NCBI GenBank assembly: GCA_003151155.1
Contig: PLWX01000121.1
Coordinates: forward strand, 17,754-61,076
DNA: 43,323 nt
Reading direction: 5' to 3'
Source: Acidobacteriaceae bacterium
GTDB lineage: Bacteria > Acidobacteriota > Terriglobia > Terriglobales > Acidobacteriaceae
The notes under the pieces were generated by a model. That model ran no database searches. It was not told where the DNA came from and saw only the letters and a list, made by a program, of their open reading frames with translations. Of this stretch, positions 35,964 to 43,323 are shown in pieces (position 1 is the stretch's first letter; each line of letters starts with the position of its first letter). Made by a program: the position numbers and the translations under genes.

Positions 35964-35986
35964 TAATTGCTTGCAGCAAGCAATTA
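35964..35986. promoter_or_regulatory. Perfect 23-bp palindrome, likely MarR operator
   Basis: Arms TAATTGCTTGC (35964-35974) and GCAAGCAATTA (35976-35986) are exact inverted repeats around one A. It lies in the divergent interval between the methyltransferase pseudogene and marR, 22 bases before the marR start, and overlaps a possible -35 (TTGCAG, 35971-35976). A -10 could be TTTACT (35994-35999) or TATGTT (35989-35994). The TTGC-N-GCAA core is typical of MarR sites. Confidence 0.8.
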
Positions 35987-36008
35987 AATATGTTTTACTC
36001 GATTCATC

Positions 36009-36500
36009 ATGAGCACCGCAGAAGTTCAGAACTGGTGGGATGAGTTGGAACGACTGGGTCGCATTCTAGGCCAAGTCGGTCCAGACGAAGTCTGCTGCGA
36101 AGGCCTGAGCCAGCGCCAGTGCGCCATCCTGAGGATCCTCGTCGCGCGCGAGGGTACCCGGATCTCGGACTTGGCAACTGTCTCTGGTATCACGCCAAGC
36201 GCGATGACTCGCGTGCTCGAGAAATTGGAAGCGCGTGGACTGGTGGAGCGCGTACGCGGCGCGCAGACCGACGGACGTGCGGCCATGGTTCGCATCACCG
36301 AAGAGGGCAGCCGCACCCGTAAGCTGCTTGACGGACTCATGATCCAGCGCACCAACCAGATTTTGTCATCGATTCCCGCAAAACAACGTCCGCAAATTCT
36401 CAAGGCCCTGACCATCCTGAACAACGCCATCGAGTCCGCCGGATGCTGCGCGCTCAACGCGCCGGTAGAACGGCTGACCCAGATCGAGGAGAAGAAATGA
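36009..36500 (+). CDS. Cysteine-rich MarR-family regulator of the arsenic operon
   Basis: This 163-residue MarR winged-helix protein has RISDLATVSGITPSAMTRVLEKLEARGLVERVRGAQTDGRA as recognition helix and wing. Unusual for MarR are a vicinal pair Cys29-Cys30 with Cys38 nearby (VCCEGLSQRQC) and a second pair Cys146-Cys147 (SAGCCALN) near the C-terminal dimerisation helix. Vicinal thiols bind trivalent arsenic, and the next genes are arsM, acr3 and arsC, so an As(III)-sensing repressor is likely. It overlaps arsM by four bases (ATGA). No Shine-Dalgarno precedes ATG 36009. The palindrome upstream suggests autoregulation. Confidence 0.88.
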   Translation: MSTAEVQNWWDELERLGRILGQVGPDEVCCEGLSQRQCAILRILVAREGTRISDLATVSGITPSAMTRVLEKLEARGLVERVRGAQTDGRAAMVRITEEGSRTRKLLDGLMIQRTNQILSSIPAKQRPQILKALTILNNAIESAGCCALNAPVERLTQIEEKK

Positions 36501-37318
36501 AAAACCAAATGACCGCAGCCGTCGAAGAGCACTACGCTTCCGTCGCTCGGGGCGAGACCTCCTGCTGTGGAGCGCCTGCGGACGCGGTCGCTAAGACGAT
36601 TGGTTATAGCGAAGAAGAACTCGCCCTGGCCGGTGACGCGAATCTTGGCCTGGGCTGCGGCAATCCGCTGGCGCTTACCGAGATTAGGCCGGGAATGACG
36701 GTGCTCGATCTGGGATCCGGCGCCGGCTTCGATGCCTTCCTGGCTCTCGCCCGAGTTGGGCCGACGGGGCGAGTGATTGGCGTCGATATGACCGACGACA
36801 TGCTGTCGCTCGCGCGCCAGAATGCGGAGAAACGCGGCGTAACTAATATCGAGTTTCGCAAAGGCTTCATCGAATCTCTGCCGGTGGAGTCGGCCTCGGT
36901 CGATTACGTGATCAGTAATTGCGTGATCAATCTCTCGTCGGACAAGCCTGCCGTTTTTCGCGAGATCGCCCGCGTCCTCAAGCCGGGTGGACACTTCGCC
37001 GTCAGCGATATCGTTTTGCTCAAGCCGCTGCCCGATGCGCTCGCCCGCGACATCAGTGCTTACGTTGGCTGCATCAGCGGCGCCAGTCTGATCAACGACT
37101 ATCTCAGCATGGCCCTATCTTCGGGACTCAGCGATCTGTCCATCCCCCGGATTGCAACCGGTAGCCAACTGATGCAGGTACTCTCGCCGCAAGACATCGC
37201 TTCCGGCGGGTCATCCTGTTGTGGTTCGACGGTCTCGATCTCCGTCAAGAATCCGGATGACATGGTACGCCAAGCTTCCGAGGCACTCGCATCGATCAAA
37301 CTGCACGGACGGCGCTAG
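36497..37318 (+). CDS. arsM: Arsenite methyltransferase ArsM
   Basis: This 273-residue SAM-dependent As(III) methyltransferase has the ArsM cysteines SCCG (Cys23-Cys24), GLGCGNP (Cys54), NCVINL (Cys142) and GCISGA (Cys192), plus a C-terminal SSCCG pair. The SAM-binding loop is [13 protein letters not shown]. Cys54, Cys142 and Cys192 correspond to the three arsenic-binding cysteines of characterised ArsM enzymes. It makes methylated, partly volatile arsenicals in the cytoplasm. ATG 36497 overlaps the marR stop, and acr3 follows one base after its own stop. Confidence 0.95.
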   Translation: MKNQMTAAVEEHYASVARGETSCCGAPADAVAKTIGYSEEELALAGDANLGLGCGNPLALTEIRPGMTVLDLGSGAGFDAFLALARVGPTGRVIGVDMTDDMLSLARQNAEKRGVTNIEFRKGFIESLPVESASVDYVISNCVINLSSDKPAVFREIARVLKPGGHFAVSDIVLLKPLPDALARDISAYVGCISGASLINDYLSMALSSGLSDLSIPRIATGSQLMQVLSPQDIASGGSSCCGSTVSISVKNPDDMVRQASEALASIKLHGRR

Positions 37319-37319
37319 C

Positions 37320-38408
37320 ATGAATGTCGTTCCGCCGTGTCGTCGCCGCCTCGGTTTTCTCGACCGCTATCTGACCGGTTGGATCTTTGCCGCAATGGCC
37401 AGTGGCGTGTTGCTGGGCTGGCTGGTCCCTGGGGTGGTGCCGATGCTCAACCGCATGAGCATTGGTACCACTTCCATCCCCATTGCTGTCGGTCTGATCG
37501 TAATGATGTATCCACCATTCACCAGGGTGCGCTACGAAGAACTACACGAGGTTTTCCGCAACAAGCGCGTACTGGGTTTGTCGTTGCTACAGAACTGGGT
37601 GGTGGGCCCGCTCCTGATGTTTGTGCTCGCCATCGTTTTCCTGCACGGCTACCCCGAATACATGGCCGGGCTGATTCTGATCGGACTCGCTCGCTGCATT
37701 GCCATGGTCATCGTCTGGAATGAACTTGCCGAGGGTGACACACAATACGCGGCTGGCCTAGTGGCGTTCAATTCCATCTTCCAGGTGTTCTTCTATTCGC
37801 TTTATGCGTGGATTTTTGTCACTGTGCTTCCGGCGCATCTCGGATTGCGTGGAGCGGTCGTGAATGTCTCCATCGTGCAGATCGCTAGAAGCGTGTTCGT
37901 TTATCTCGGAATTCCATTCCTCTCCGGATACGTCACTCGCACGCTGCTCGTTCGAGCGAAAGGACTTGCCTGGTACGAGTCGAAGTTCGTTCCGCGTATC
38001 AGCCCACTGACGCTTCTTGCTTTGCTGTTCACGATAGTCCTGATGTTTTCACTCAAGGGTGAATATATCGTTCGCTTGCCGCTCGATGTACTGCGTATTG
38101 CCGTACCCCTGCTGATCTACTTCGTCTCAATGTTCCTGGTTTCGTTCTACATGGGAAAAAAGGTTGGCGCCGATTACGCTCAAACCACGACCCTGGCATT
38201 TACAGCGGCGAGCAACAACTTCGAACTTGCGATTGCCGTGGCCGTCGCCATTTTCGGCATCAATTCGGGCGCGGCTTTCGCTGCCGTGATCGGTCCGCTC
38301 GTCGAAGTGCCGGTGATGATCGGACTGGTAAACGTGGCGTTCTATTTCCAACGCAAATACTTCACTGGTGCCGGTAATGCTGGTAACCGGCAGTCAGCCG
38401 TGGGCTGA
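37320..38408 (+). CDS. acr3: Arsenite efflux permease ACR3
   Basis: This 362-residue membrane protein of the ACR3/BASS superfamily has about ten helices. It opens [25 protein letters not shown], typical of ACR3. The conserved essential cysteine lies in [34 protein letters not shown] and the [20 protein letters not shown] segment (here [17 protein letters not shown]) are strongly conserved. It exports As(OH)3 using the proton gradient. ATG 37320 lies one base after arsM; arsC follows 12 bases later. Confidence 0.95.
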   Translation: MNVVPPCRRRLGFLDRYLTGWIFAAMASGVLLGWLVPGVVPMLNRMSIGTTSIPIAVGLIVMMYPPFTRVRYEELHEVFRNKRVLGLSLLQNWVVGPLLMFVLAIVFLHGYPEYMAGLILIGLARCIAMVIVWNELAEGDTQYAAGLVAFNSIFQVFFYSLYAWIFVTVLPAHLGLRGAVVNVSIVQIARSVFVYLGIPFLSGYVTRTLLVRAKGLAWYESKFVPRISPLTLLALLFTIVLMFSLKGEYIVRLPLDVLRIAVPLLIYFVSMFLVSFYMGKKVGADYAQTTTLAFTAASNNFELAIAVAVAIFGINSGAAFAAVIGPLVEVPVMIGLVNVAFYFQRKYFTGAGNAGNRQSAVG

Positions 38409-38420
38409 AGAGGAGCTGCG

Positions 38421-38858
38421 ATGAGGTCGAAAGTTTTATTTCTATGCACGGGGAACTCCTGCCGCAGCCAAATGGCGGAGGGCTTTCTGCGGCACCTGAA
38501 CGGCGAGCGTTTTGAGGCGTACAGCGCGGGGACACAGCCCTCAAGAGTAAACCCCATGGCGATCGAAGTGATGGCGGAGAAGGGTATCGACATCTCTCAA
38601 CACAGGTCGAAGAACGCGACTGAATACCTCGGCCGGCATTTCCCCTACATCATCACGGTGTGCGACAACGCCAAGGAACATTGCCCTATCTTTCCGGGGC
38701 CGTCGATTCGATTGCATTGGAGTCTGCCCGATCCCGCGGAAGCGCAGGGCACACATGAGGAGAAACTCGCTATGTTCCGCGCGGTACGCGACGAAGTGGA
38801 AGCGCGGATACGGGAGTTCGTGTCCGAACCACAACAACATAAATCCGCGCCTCATTGA
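38421..38858 (+). CDS. arsC: Arsenate reductase ArsC, thioredoxin-coupled type
   Basis: This 145-residue protein has the low-molecular-weight phosphatase fold. The P-loop is CTGNSCRS (Cys9 to Arg15), the DPA motif reads LPDPAEAQG, and the redox pair Cys81 and Cys88 lies in VCDNAKEHCP. This pattern belongs to the thioredoxin-linked ArsC of Staphylococcus pI258 and Bacillus, not the glutaredoxin-linked E. coli type. It reduces arsenate to arsenite for ArsM and ACR3. A good AGAGGAG ribosome site precedes ATG 38421. Confidence 0.95.
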   Translation: MRSKVLFLCTGNSCRSQMAEGFLRHLNGERFEAYSAGTQPSRVNPMAIEVMAEKGIDISQHRSKNATEYLGRHFPYIITVCDNAKEHCPIFPGPSIRLHWSLPDPAEAQGTHEEKLAMFRAVRDEVEARIREFVSEPQQHKSAPH

Positions 38859-38883
38859 CAATATTCGTTATAACGAGTATTGT
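38855..38883 (+). promoter_or_regulatory. marR promoter with embedded palindromic operator
   Basis: TTGACA (38855-38860), a 17-base spacer and TATTGT (38878-38883) form a strong promoter. A 26-base inverted repeat, arms ACAATATTCGTTA (38858-38870) and TAACGAGTATTGT (38871-38883), has one mismatch per arm. It fills the spacer and covers both hexamers, so a bound repressor would block polymerase. The -10 ends only eight bases before ATG 38892. Confidence 0.8.
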
Positions 38884-38891
38884 TCTTTCAG

Positions 38892-39359
38892 ATGGTTGGC
38901 AGCATCCAAAGCGAGATTAAGCAGAGCAAGCCTCTCACTCCCGAGCAGGAGGTCATCCTCACCGTCCAGCGTACGGCCGACTCCTTCCAGCGACGCGTGG
39001 TGGAAGTGCTGAAGCCCCATGGAATCTCGGGTACGCAATATAACGTGTTGCGCATCCTTCGCGGGGCAGGGAAGGATGGTTTGCCGTGCGGCGCCATTGC
39101 GGAGCGCATGGTTACTCGGGATCCAGATATCACTCGCTTGCTCGATCGTCTCGACAAAATGGGCTTCATTGCTCGCGAACGCGGCCAACGTGATCGTCGG
39201 GTTGTCACCACCACGATCACTGACGCAGGCCTCAAATTGCTGAAGCAGCTGGACAAACCCGTCCAGGAAGTCGGTACTGCGCTGGTACGGAATCTTTCTA
39301 AGACGCAGATGCAGCAATTGGTTGAACTGCTCGACTTGGCGCGGAGTTCGGCTGGGTAA
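38892..39359 (+). CDS. MarR-family regulator, second in the cluster
   Basis: This is a 155-residue MarR protein from ATG 38892; an in-frame TTG at 38880 lies inside the -10 and is unlikely. It has HGISGTQYNVLRILRGAG, the recognition helix region CGAIAERMVTRDPDITRLLDRLDKMGFIARERG and the wing QRDRRVV. It has a single Cys (CGAIAERM) at the start of the DNA-binding domain, which could be a thiol sensor. Its own promoter carries a palindromic operator, and a similar site precedes doxX. This suggests control of a two-gene unit separate from the arsenic operon. Confidence 0.9.
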   Translation: MVGSIQSEIKQSKPLTPEQEVILTVQRTADSFQRRVVEVLKPHGISGTQYNVLRILRGAGKDGLPCGAIAERMVTRDPDITRLLDRLDKMGFIARERGQRDRRVVTTTITDAGLKLLKQLDKPVQEVGTALVRNLSKTQMQQLVELLDLARSSAG

Positions 39360-39373
39360 AATTTTTTGCACCG

Positions 39374-39393
39374 ATAGTCGTTACAACAAACAT
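39374..39393 (+). promoter_or_regulatory. Second copy of the MarR operator, before doxX
   Basis: ATAGTCGTTACAACAAACAT matches the central 20 bases of the operator at 38861-38880 at 15 positions, best in the left half (TCGTTA). It lies 34 bases before the doxX start, suggesting shared control. Confidence 0.55.
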
Positions 39394-39426
39394 CTGTATA
39401 ACGTGCTTCATGGAGGAGCTTACAAA

Positions 39427-39876
39427 ATGACAAACACTTCAGATTCGAAACAAAGCGTCGCGCTTGGCGTCATTCGCATGATCGTGGGACTGGTTTTCGT
39501 CCTCCACGGTGCGCAAAAGATTTTTGTCTATCACTATGCCGGCGTGGTCGGCGTTTTCCACCAATTGGGCATCCCGGCACCCGGCTTGTCCGCAGCACTT
39601 GCCATCATGGCTGAGTTCGTTGGAGGTCTTCTGCTGTTAAGCGGCCTCTACACGCGGTTGGCGGCGATTCCGGTAGCCTTCACCATGCTGGTAGCGATCA
39701 CCCAGGTGCACCTGCACGCGGGCTTCTTCGCCCCGGCTGGGTTCGAATACCCGTTGACTCTTCTGGTGGCCAACATCGCACTCGTCATCGGTGGCAGCGG
39801 CGCGTTTGCACTGGATAACTTACGCACGCGCAAACAGCTTGCGGACTACAACCTGACAGCTGCCAACGCTGCTTAG
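39427..39876 (+). CDS. DoxX-family membrane protein
   Basis: This is a 149-residue, four-helix DoxX-family protein. It has VIRMIVGLVFVLHGAQKIF, GLSAALAIMAEFVGGLLLLSGLYTR and a C-terminal helix VANIALVIGGSGAFALD, all standard for the family. ATG 39427 has an excellent TGGAGGAGC ribosome site. DoxX proteins act in thiol/redox stress and quinone-linked oxidation, and are often controlled by MarR-type repressors. The electron partner is not visible here. Its end overlaps the end of the convergent gene on the other strand by four bases. Confidence 0.9.
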   Translation: MTNTSDSKQSVALGVIRMIVGLVFVLHGAQKIFVYHYAGVVGVFHQLGIPAPGLSAALAIMAEFVGGLLLLSGLYTRLAAIPVAFTMLVAITQVHLHAGFFAPAGFEYPLTLLVANIALVIGGSGAFALDNLRTRKQLADYNLTAANAA

Positions 39877-41789
39877 GTGAGTCGCGCGAAGCGACGGTTG
39901 GATTCGGGGAAGTCGATCCCGGCAACGAACCATCCGGCGAGCCCGCACGCGAGGCCCAAAGGCACCGAACTGAATCGCGCACTGAAGACGGGAGCGGCTG
40001 GGCCAACCAACGTGGTGACTACCGCGCCACACACAACGCTGACAACGGCAACCCATTGGTATAGCCGCAGGCCCCATTTCACCGGGGTCTGCGGCTCGCC
40101 ACGGAAGCTCTCTTCCACGAAGCGGAAGAGTCCTGAAAGAATCAGGTAGACGCCACAGATCAGGGTGCTCGGGGAATGGGACAGCGACAATCGCGTCAGC
40201 ACCAGCATCACAAAAGCATTCCCGAGAATTGAATAGAGCTGTGTCGGATGCAGCGGCACTCCTCGCATGCCCGCGATGCGTAACACCCGCGAACGCGGAT
40301 GCACATAATGAATTCCTGGCGCATCACTGGGACCGCCATGACAACAGCCTTGCACCAGACATCGTAGCCGTCCGATCGCCTGTAACCACGGTGCGGCAAT
40401 GCAGACCGCAGCCAGCAGCGTCCAAACGCTCACGCCCATAAGTTTTCCAAATACCACGGCGAGAAACGTTCCCAGCACCCCGCCGTAAAAGCCCAACGGC
40501 CTTAGCAGTGCAGGTGAGCCCTCCACGTACTGTGCCCAGAGTGCGGCGCCCACCACATTCGCCACAAAGATCATGGCCGATACCACCTGGTGCCCCGGTC
40601 CAAGCAACGCATCGATGAGAAAGACATAGACGGCAACCGCCGCTCCGGCGTACGCGCCGTGGTTGATGATCCGCACTGGCCCGACTCGCCACTCTTTCCA
40701 GGAATTTGCCAGCGCCTCGGACCTCGCGAACATCCACCGCCAGATGGCCGTGGATTTTACAATCAGCAGGTAAGCAAATACCGCAGCAACCACATCCAGG
40801 AAAGTATGTGCGCGTGTCGTGAGGCAGCTAACGGCCACCGCCACTGCCCATACATACCACGCAGTGCGCAGTGCCCGGCTTCTTCCTCCCAACAGTCCCG
40901 CTGCAATCAGTGACCACACCACGTGATAGGACGGCAGCGCGCAGGCCGTTGAGTCGGGCTGTCTTTCCATTTGCACGATCGTAGCCCATAGTCCTGGCAC
41001 GTCCGGCAGCGACAATCCCGTAACCAGGGGAACGAAGAAAAGAATCGGAAATACGATTCCGAATGAAAGCAATGCAAGCCGACAAAATTCTCGCAGCTCG
41101 CGCTGCGTATGCAACGCCAGCGGTAGAGAGGCCACTACCAGGTAGGGCGTAGCGTACAGCGCTTCGGTCCAGGGGAGAAACGGAATGGCGAAATCGATTG
41201 GCAGAGCGGTGCGCCACGCGTTCGGTGGAGTACCTTTTAAAACGCAGGCTTCGTAGAGCACCATCCATGGCACGATCACGGTGACGTAGCAGCGAACCCG
41301 CATGAGCATCGATGGCGAAGAGTCAAGGGCAGGCGGAAGAAATGAGGTGTTCTCGAGCGCTTTGCCAAAGCGCTTACGCAGATCGGGTAGCTCATAGCCT
41401 AAGACGAGCCCAACGCAAGCCAAGGCGACAGTCGGCGTCACTAGCCAAAATCCCGCGGCCGATCCGAAGTACAGGGAAGTGCCAATGCAGAGCACTACAA
41501 ACGCGCCATAAATCGGATGCGGAACAAGCGCGTAGATTCCGGTTGATACATATTGCGACGGCGGATAGGCATTCATCGGAAGGCCTTTGCCGCGGCTCCA
41601 TAGCGTCCACATCGCAGCCGTCATGGACATCAAGCCGCCAGCGATCATCAGGAGTCCCCAACGCAGCGATTGCCAGGCGGGCAGCGTTACCGCTGGAGCT
41701 GCGCTTCGCGACCACAGGACCAGCGCTGCAGGCACAAGTAAGGTGAATGTAATCCCATACAGCGATTTTCCGAGCAGCGATGGTCTCAT
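39873..41789 (-). CDS. Three-module membrane protein: ICMT/PEMT-like, PAP2-like, Lgt-like
   Basis: This 638-residue polytopic protein starts at ATG 41789, overlapping the upstream gene's stop as ATGA. Residues about 1-170 resemble isoprenylcysteine/phospholipid methyltransferases (VSTGIYALVPHPIYGAFVVL and YELPDLRKRFG). Residues about 180-380 look like PAP2/inositol-phosphorylceramide-synthase proteins, with LPSYHVVWSL and TTRAHTFLDVV supplying the two catalytic His and the Asp, but with no clear KxxxxxxRP motif. Residues about 400-600 resemble prolipoprotein diacylglyceryl transferase: GRLRCLVQGCCHG, HPTQLYSILGN and FRFVEESFR match the essential Arg/Gly, HPxQLYE and RF-EFFR elements. The Cys-rich GCC form is found in Lgt paralogues rather than housekeeping Lgt. 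A lipid-modifying role is inferred; substrates are unknown. Confidence 0.82.
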   Translation of the reverse strand: MRPSLLGKSLYGITFTLLVPAALVLWSRSAAPAVTLPAWQSLRWGLLMIAGGLMSMTAAMWTLWSRGKGLPMNAYPPSQYVSTGIYALVPHPIYGAFVVLCIGTSLYFGSAAGFWLVTPTVALACVGLVLGYELPDLRKRFGKALENTSFLPPALDSSPSMLMRVRCYVTVIVPWMVLYEACVLKGTPPNAWRTALPIDFAIPFLPWTEALYATPYLVVASLPLALHTQRELREFCRLALLSFGIVFPILFFVPLVTGLSLPDVPGLWATIVQMERQPDSTACALPSYHVVWSLIAAGLLGGRSRALRTAWYVWAVAVAVSCLTTRAHTFLDVVAAVFAYLLIVKSTAIWRWMFARSEALANSWKEWRVGPVRIINHGAYAGAAVAVYVFLIDALLGPGHQVVSAMIFVANVVGAALWAQYVEGSPALLRPLGFYGGVLGTFLAVVFGKLMGVSVWTLLAAVCIAAPWLQAIGRLRCLVQGCCHGGPSDAPGIHYVHPRSRVLRIAGMRGVPLHPTQLYSILGNAFVMLVLTRLSLSHSPSTLICGVYLILSGLFRFVEESFRGEPQTPVKWGLRLYQWVAVVSVVCGAVVTTLVGPAAPVFSARFSSVPLGLACGLAGWFVAGIDFPESNRRFARLT

Positions 41790-42589
41790 ACGATCCAGTC
41801 CACAATTTCGTGAATGGCCCAACCCGCGGAGTGGTATGTTCCGCGTACGTACTTGCCTTCGCTGAGCCACTTACGTTCGTGGATCCCAGACATCGCGCGC
41901 GGGAAAAACTTCCGGAGGGCAGGAGCAGCGGCCAAAACGGTCGTTCCCAGTCGGCCTTCACGCAAAACAGTACCTTGATCCAGGGTCAATCCTTCTTCGG
42001 CGCTGAAGCAGATTTCAGCTTCGTCGACCGTGCCCACTTCGATCTTTTCCCCATTTCGCCACACCCAGCGTCGGCTGAAGTCGCCCGTCCAGTCGATCCA
42101 GATGACCGCCTCTTCAGTAGATAGGAATCGTCCCCATTGCAATCGCCGCATTGGCAGCCGCCACGGTGGAATGGTGAGCGTGAGGCACTCTGCATACCCC
42201 AGACCGGCGATGGAATGCTGGCCGAAGGCAACAGTGGTGTGCGACTTCGGCTGCATGCAGTGCCAATGCACAGCGCCTTCCTCGGAGGTAAAAAGAGTCT
42301 GTTCCAGTTGAGAACTCGCCGCGCGCCACACCCCGGAGACCCCGATCGTTGGAGCGTCCAACGTGATGCGGCCGTCCCCGCCCAAGCCGGGAACACAGCG
42401 TCGCATCGAGGTTCGCGTCTCTATGTCTCCTCCTCGCCGCCCCAGCAAAGCGCTATAGTGCAGATGTATCCCTCGCCAATGTAGCTCGGAAGCATAGAGG
42501 ATCAGCACATCTCCAGATTCGGAGACGCAGTCGAAATACCACTTTTTCATACGAAAAGTGGGCCGCTTTGTCAGTCCGGGTTCAGCCAT
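41786..42589 (-). CDS. CrtC/AttH-like lipocalin-fold protein
   Basis: This 267-residue protein starts at ATG 42589; in-frame codons further upstream give an Arg/Ser-rich, unlikely leader. The opening KKWYFDCVSESGDVLILYASEL resembles the WWYFD start of carotenoid 1,2-hydratase (CrtC) and AttH-type proteins. The rest is mostly beta strand with many Trp residues (LHWRGIHLHYSALL, LTIPPWRLPMRRLQWGRFL, AVIWIDWTGDFSRRWVW, HSAGWAIHEIVDWIV), consistent with a double lipocalin barrel that binds a hydrophobic molecule. No signal peptide is seen. It is translationally coupled to the three-module membrane protein, so both probably act on one lipid or isoprenoid. The family call is moderate. Confidence 0.65.
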   Translation of the reverse strand: MAEPGLTKRPTFRMKKWYFDCVSESGDVLILYASELHWRGIHLHYSALLGRRGGDIETRTSMRRCVPGLGGDGRITLDAPTIGVSGVWRAASSQLEQTLFTSEEGAVHWHCMQPKSHTTVAFGQHSIAGLGYAECLTLTIPPWRLPMRRLQWGRFLSTEEAVIWIDWTGDFSRRWVWRNGEKIEVGTVDEAEICFSAEEGLTLDQGTVLREGRLGTTVLAAAPALRKFFPRAMSGIHERKWLSEGKYVRGTYHSAGWAIHEIVDWIV

Positions 42590-42810
42590 TATTGCCCGAG
42601 TAGCTGATTGTATCGGGAGACGACGCCATTGGGGGCTGAGACTGGAGGATGGTCTAGACGGAGCGTGCCACATTGGATTGCGGAGAGACTTGCGACGCGC
42701 CGGGTTCGAAACGGGAATCCCATTCCGTGAGTAAATCAGTATCGAAAGTAATTGACGAATGTGCGAGCCCCGTCCTACGCTGGGGTCGCGGCATTTATAT
42801 CGTTACAGGA

Positions 42811-43323
42811 CTATTCACCGAAAACGCGGCGGAATATCTTATCCACATTGCGCAACGGCCGGTTCAAGTCAAAGGCGTGCTCGAGAGTTTCGGGTTTCAC
42901 TCGGCTGGTGATCTCCGGGTCTTTAGCAATGAGTTCGCGGAAATTGAGCTCTTCTTTCCAGGCCTGCATGGCATTGCGCTGCACGATGCGGTAAGCGTCT
43001 TCGCGCAGCACGCCGGCTTCAACCAGGTCGAGTAGCAGTTGTCCGCTGAATACCAGGCCCCCCGTAGATTCCAGGTTTCGTATCATGCGCTTTGGGTACA
43101 CGAACATGGTTTCAATCAGGTTGGTGGTTTTCGTCAGCATGTAGTCAAGCAAGATCGTCGAATCGGGCAGAATTACGCGCTCTACGGAAGAGTGGGAGAT
43201 ATCGCGTTCATGCCAAAGGGCAACGTTCTCGAAAGCAGCCTGGGTGTTCGATCGCACCACCCGCGCCAGTCCGCTGATCTGTTCGCAGGTCACCGGATTG
43301 CGCTTGTGCGGCATCGCCGACGA
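42811..43323 (-). CDS. purB: Adenylosuccinate lyase PurB, C-terminal part (partial)
   Basis: The frame is open to the window edge, so the N-terminal portion is outside. The visible 170 residues begin SSAMPHKRNPV, the fumarase/PurB superfamily signature with the flexible catalytic loop. They continue with HERDISHSSVERVILPDS (typical of PurB) and MFVYPKRMIRNLESTGGLVFS. The enzyme splits adenylosuccinate and SAICAR to give fumarate in purine synthesis. It stops at TAG 42811. About 220 bases without a recognised gene separate it from the CrtC-like gene on the same strand, and no clear terminator is seen. Confidence 0.95.
   Translation of the reverse strand, partial: SSAMPHKRNPVTCEQISGLARVVRSNTQAAFENVALWHERDISHSSVERVILPDSTILLDYMLTKTTNLIETMFVYPKRMIRNLESTGGLVFSGQLLLDLVEAGVLREDAYRIVQRNAMQAWKEELNFRELIAKDPEITSRVKPETLEHAFDLNRPLRNVDKIFRRVFGE

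Noticed and set aside
42690..42730. tRNA-like T-loop GGGTTCGAAA
   Set aside because: The flanking bases do not form a T stem and no acceptor or anticodon arm can be drawn.
42673..43035. Open frame on + over the purB end
   Set aside because: It overlaps the well-supported purB frame on the other strand and encodes no recognisable protein.

Overview
The window looks like a chromosomal segment of an Acidobacteriota bacterium, probably of the Koribacter/Terriglobia type. This is inferred from moderately high GC, an alternative complex III plus caa3 oxidase operon, acidobacterial-type fusion proteins and conserved gene order. No rRNA, tRNA, CRISPR array, transposase or phage gene was recognised. 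Both ends cut through genes: actB on the left, purB on the right.

Layout. (1) 1-9337: respiratory operon on +, actB(end)-actC-actD-actE-actF-small membrane protein-SCO-coxB-coxA-coxC-coxD, closed by a hairpin. It encodes quinol-oxidising alternative complex III and an A2-type caa3 oxygen reductase. (2) 9474-13307: a zinc-ribbon membrane protein and a large YdiJ-like FAD/Fe-S dehydrogenase. (3) 13411-21755: a complete phosphate regulon, phoB-phoR, a PhoU-like gene, pstS, pstC-pstA-pstB and phoU. Three Pho boxes built of heptamers repeated every 11 bp are visible. (4) 22164-25172: an ArsR-type regulator and an AMP-ligase/ACP/acyltransferase fusion. (5) 25376-33451: a six-gene operon of HD-domain protein, MmgE/PrpD, fused aconitase-family dehydratase, isocitrate-dehydrogenase-family enzyme, a CitD-CitE fusion and CitF. 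This is the most unusual metabolic unit here. (6) 33498-34685: a GlmS-like isomerase lacking the glutaminase domain. (7) 34752-35825 (-): a methyltransferase pseudogene broken by two lesions. (8) 36009-39876: an arsenic block, marR-arsM-acr3-arsC, followed by a second marR and doxX, with strong palindromic operators. (9) 39873-42589 (-): a CrtC-like protein translationally coupled to a three-module membrane protein (ICMT/PEMT-like, PAP2-like, Lgt-like). (10) 42811-43323 (-): the C-terminal part of purB.

How it works together. Region 1 is the main aerobic electron chain: quinol to ACIII to the caa3 oxidase, with SCO loading CuA. Region 3 senses and imports phosphate. The pstS transcript ends at its own terminator and pstCAB-phoU restarts from a second Pho box. 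Region 5 holds every reaction type needed to interconvert a citrate-like acid with acetate plus oxoacid on one side, and with an oxoacid plus CO2 on the other. Its substrate is unknown. Region 8 methylates, reduces and exports arsenic, controlled by cysteine-rich MarR proteins rather than a classical ArsR.

A recurring theme is that several transcription-unit heads (phoB, pstC, the GlmS-like gene and both marR genes) have no Shine-Dalgarno, and a -10-like hexamer lies about 7-10 bases before the start codon. Genes inside operons mostly do have a Shine-Dalgarno. This suggests leaderless initiation at regulated promoters. All functional calls rest on reading motifs by eye; no database search was run.
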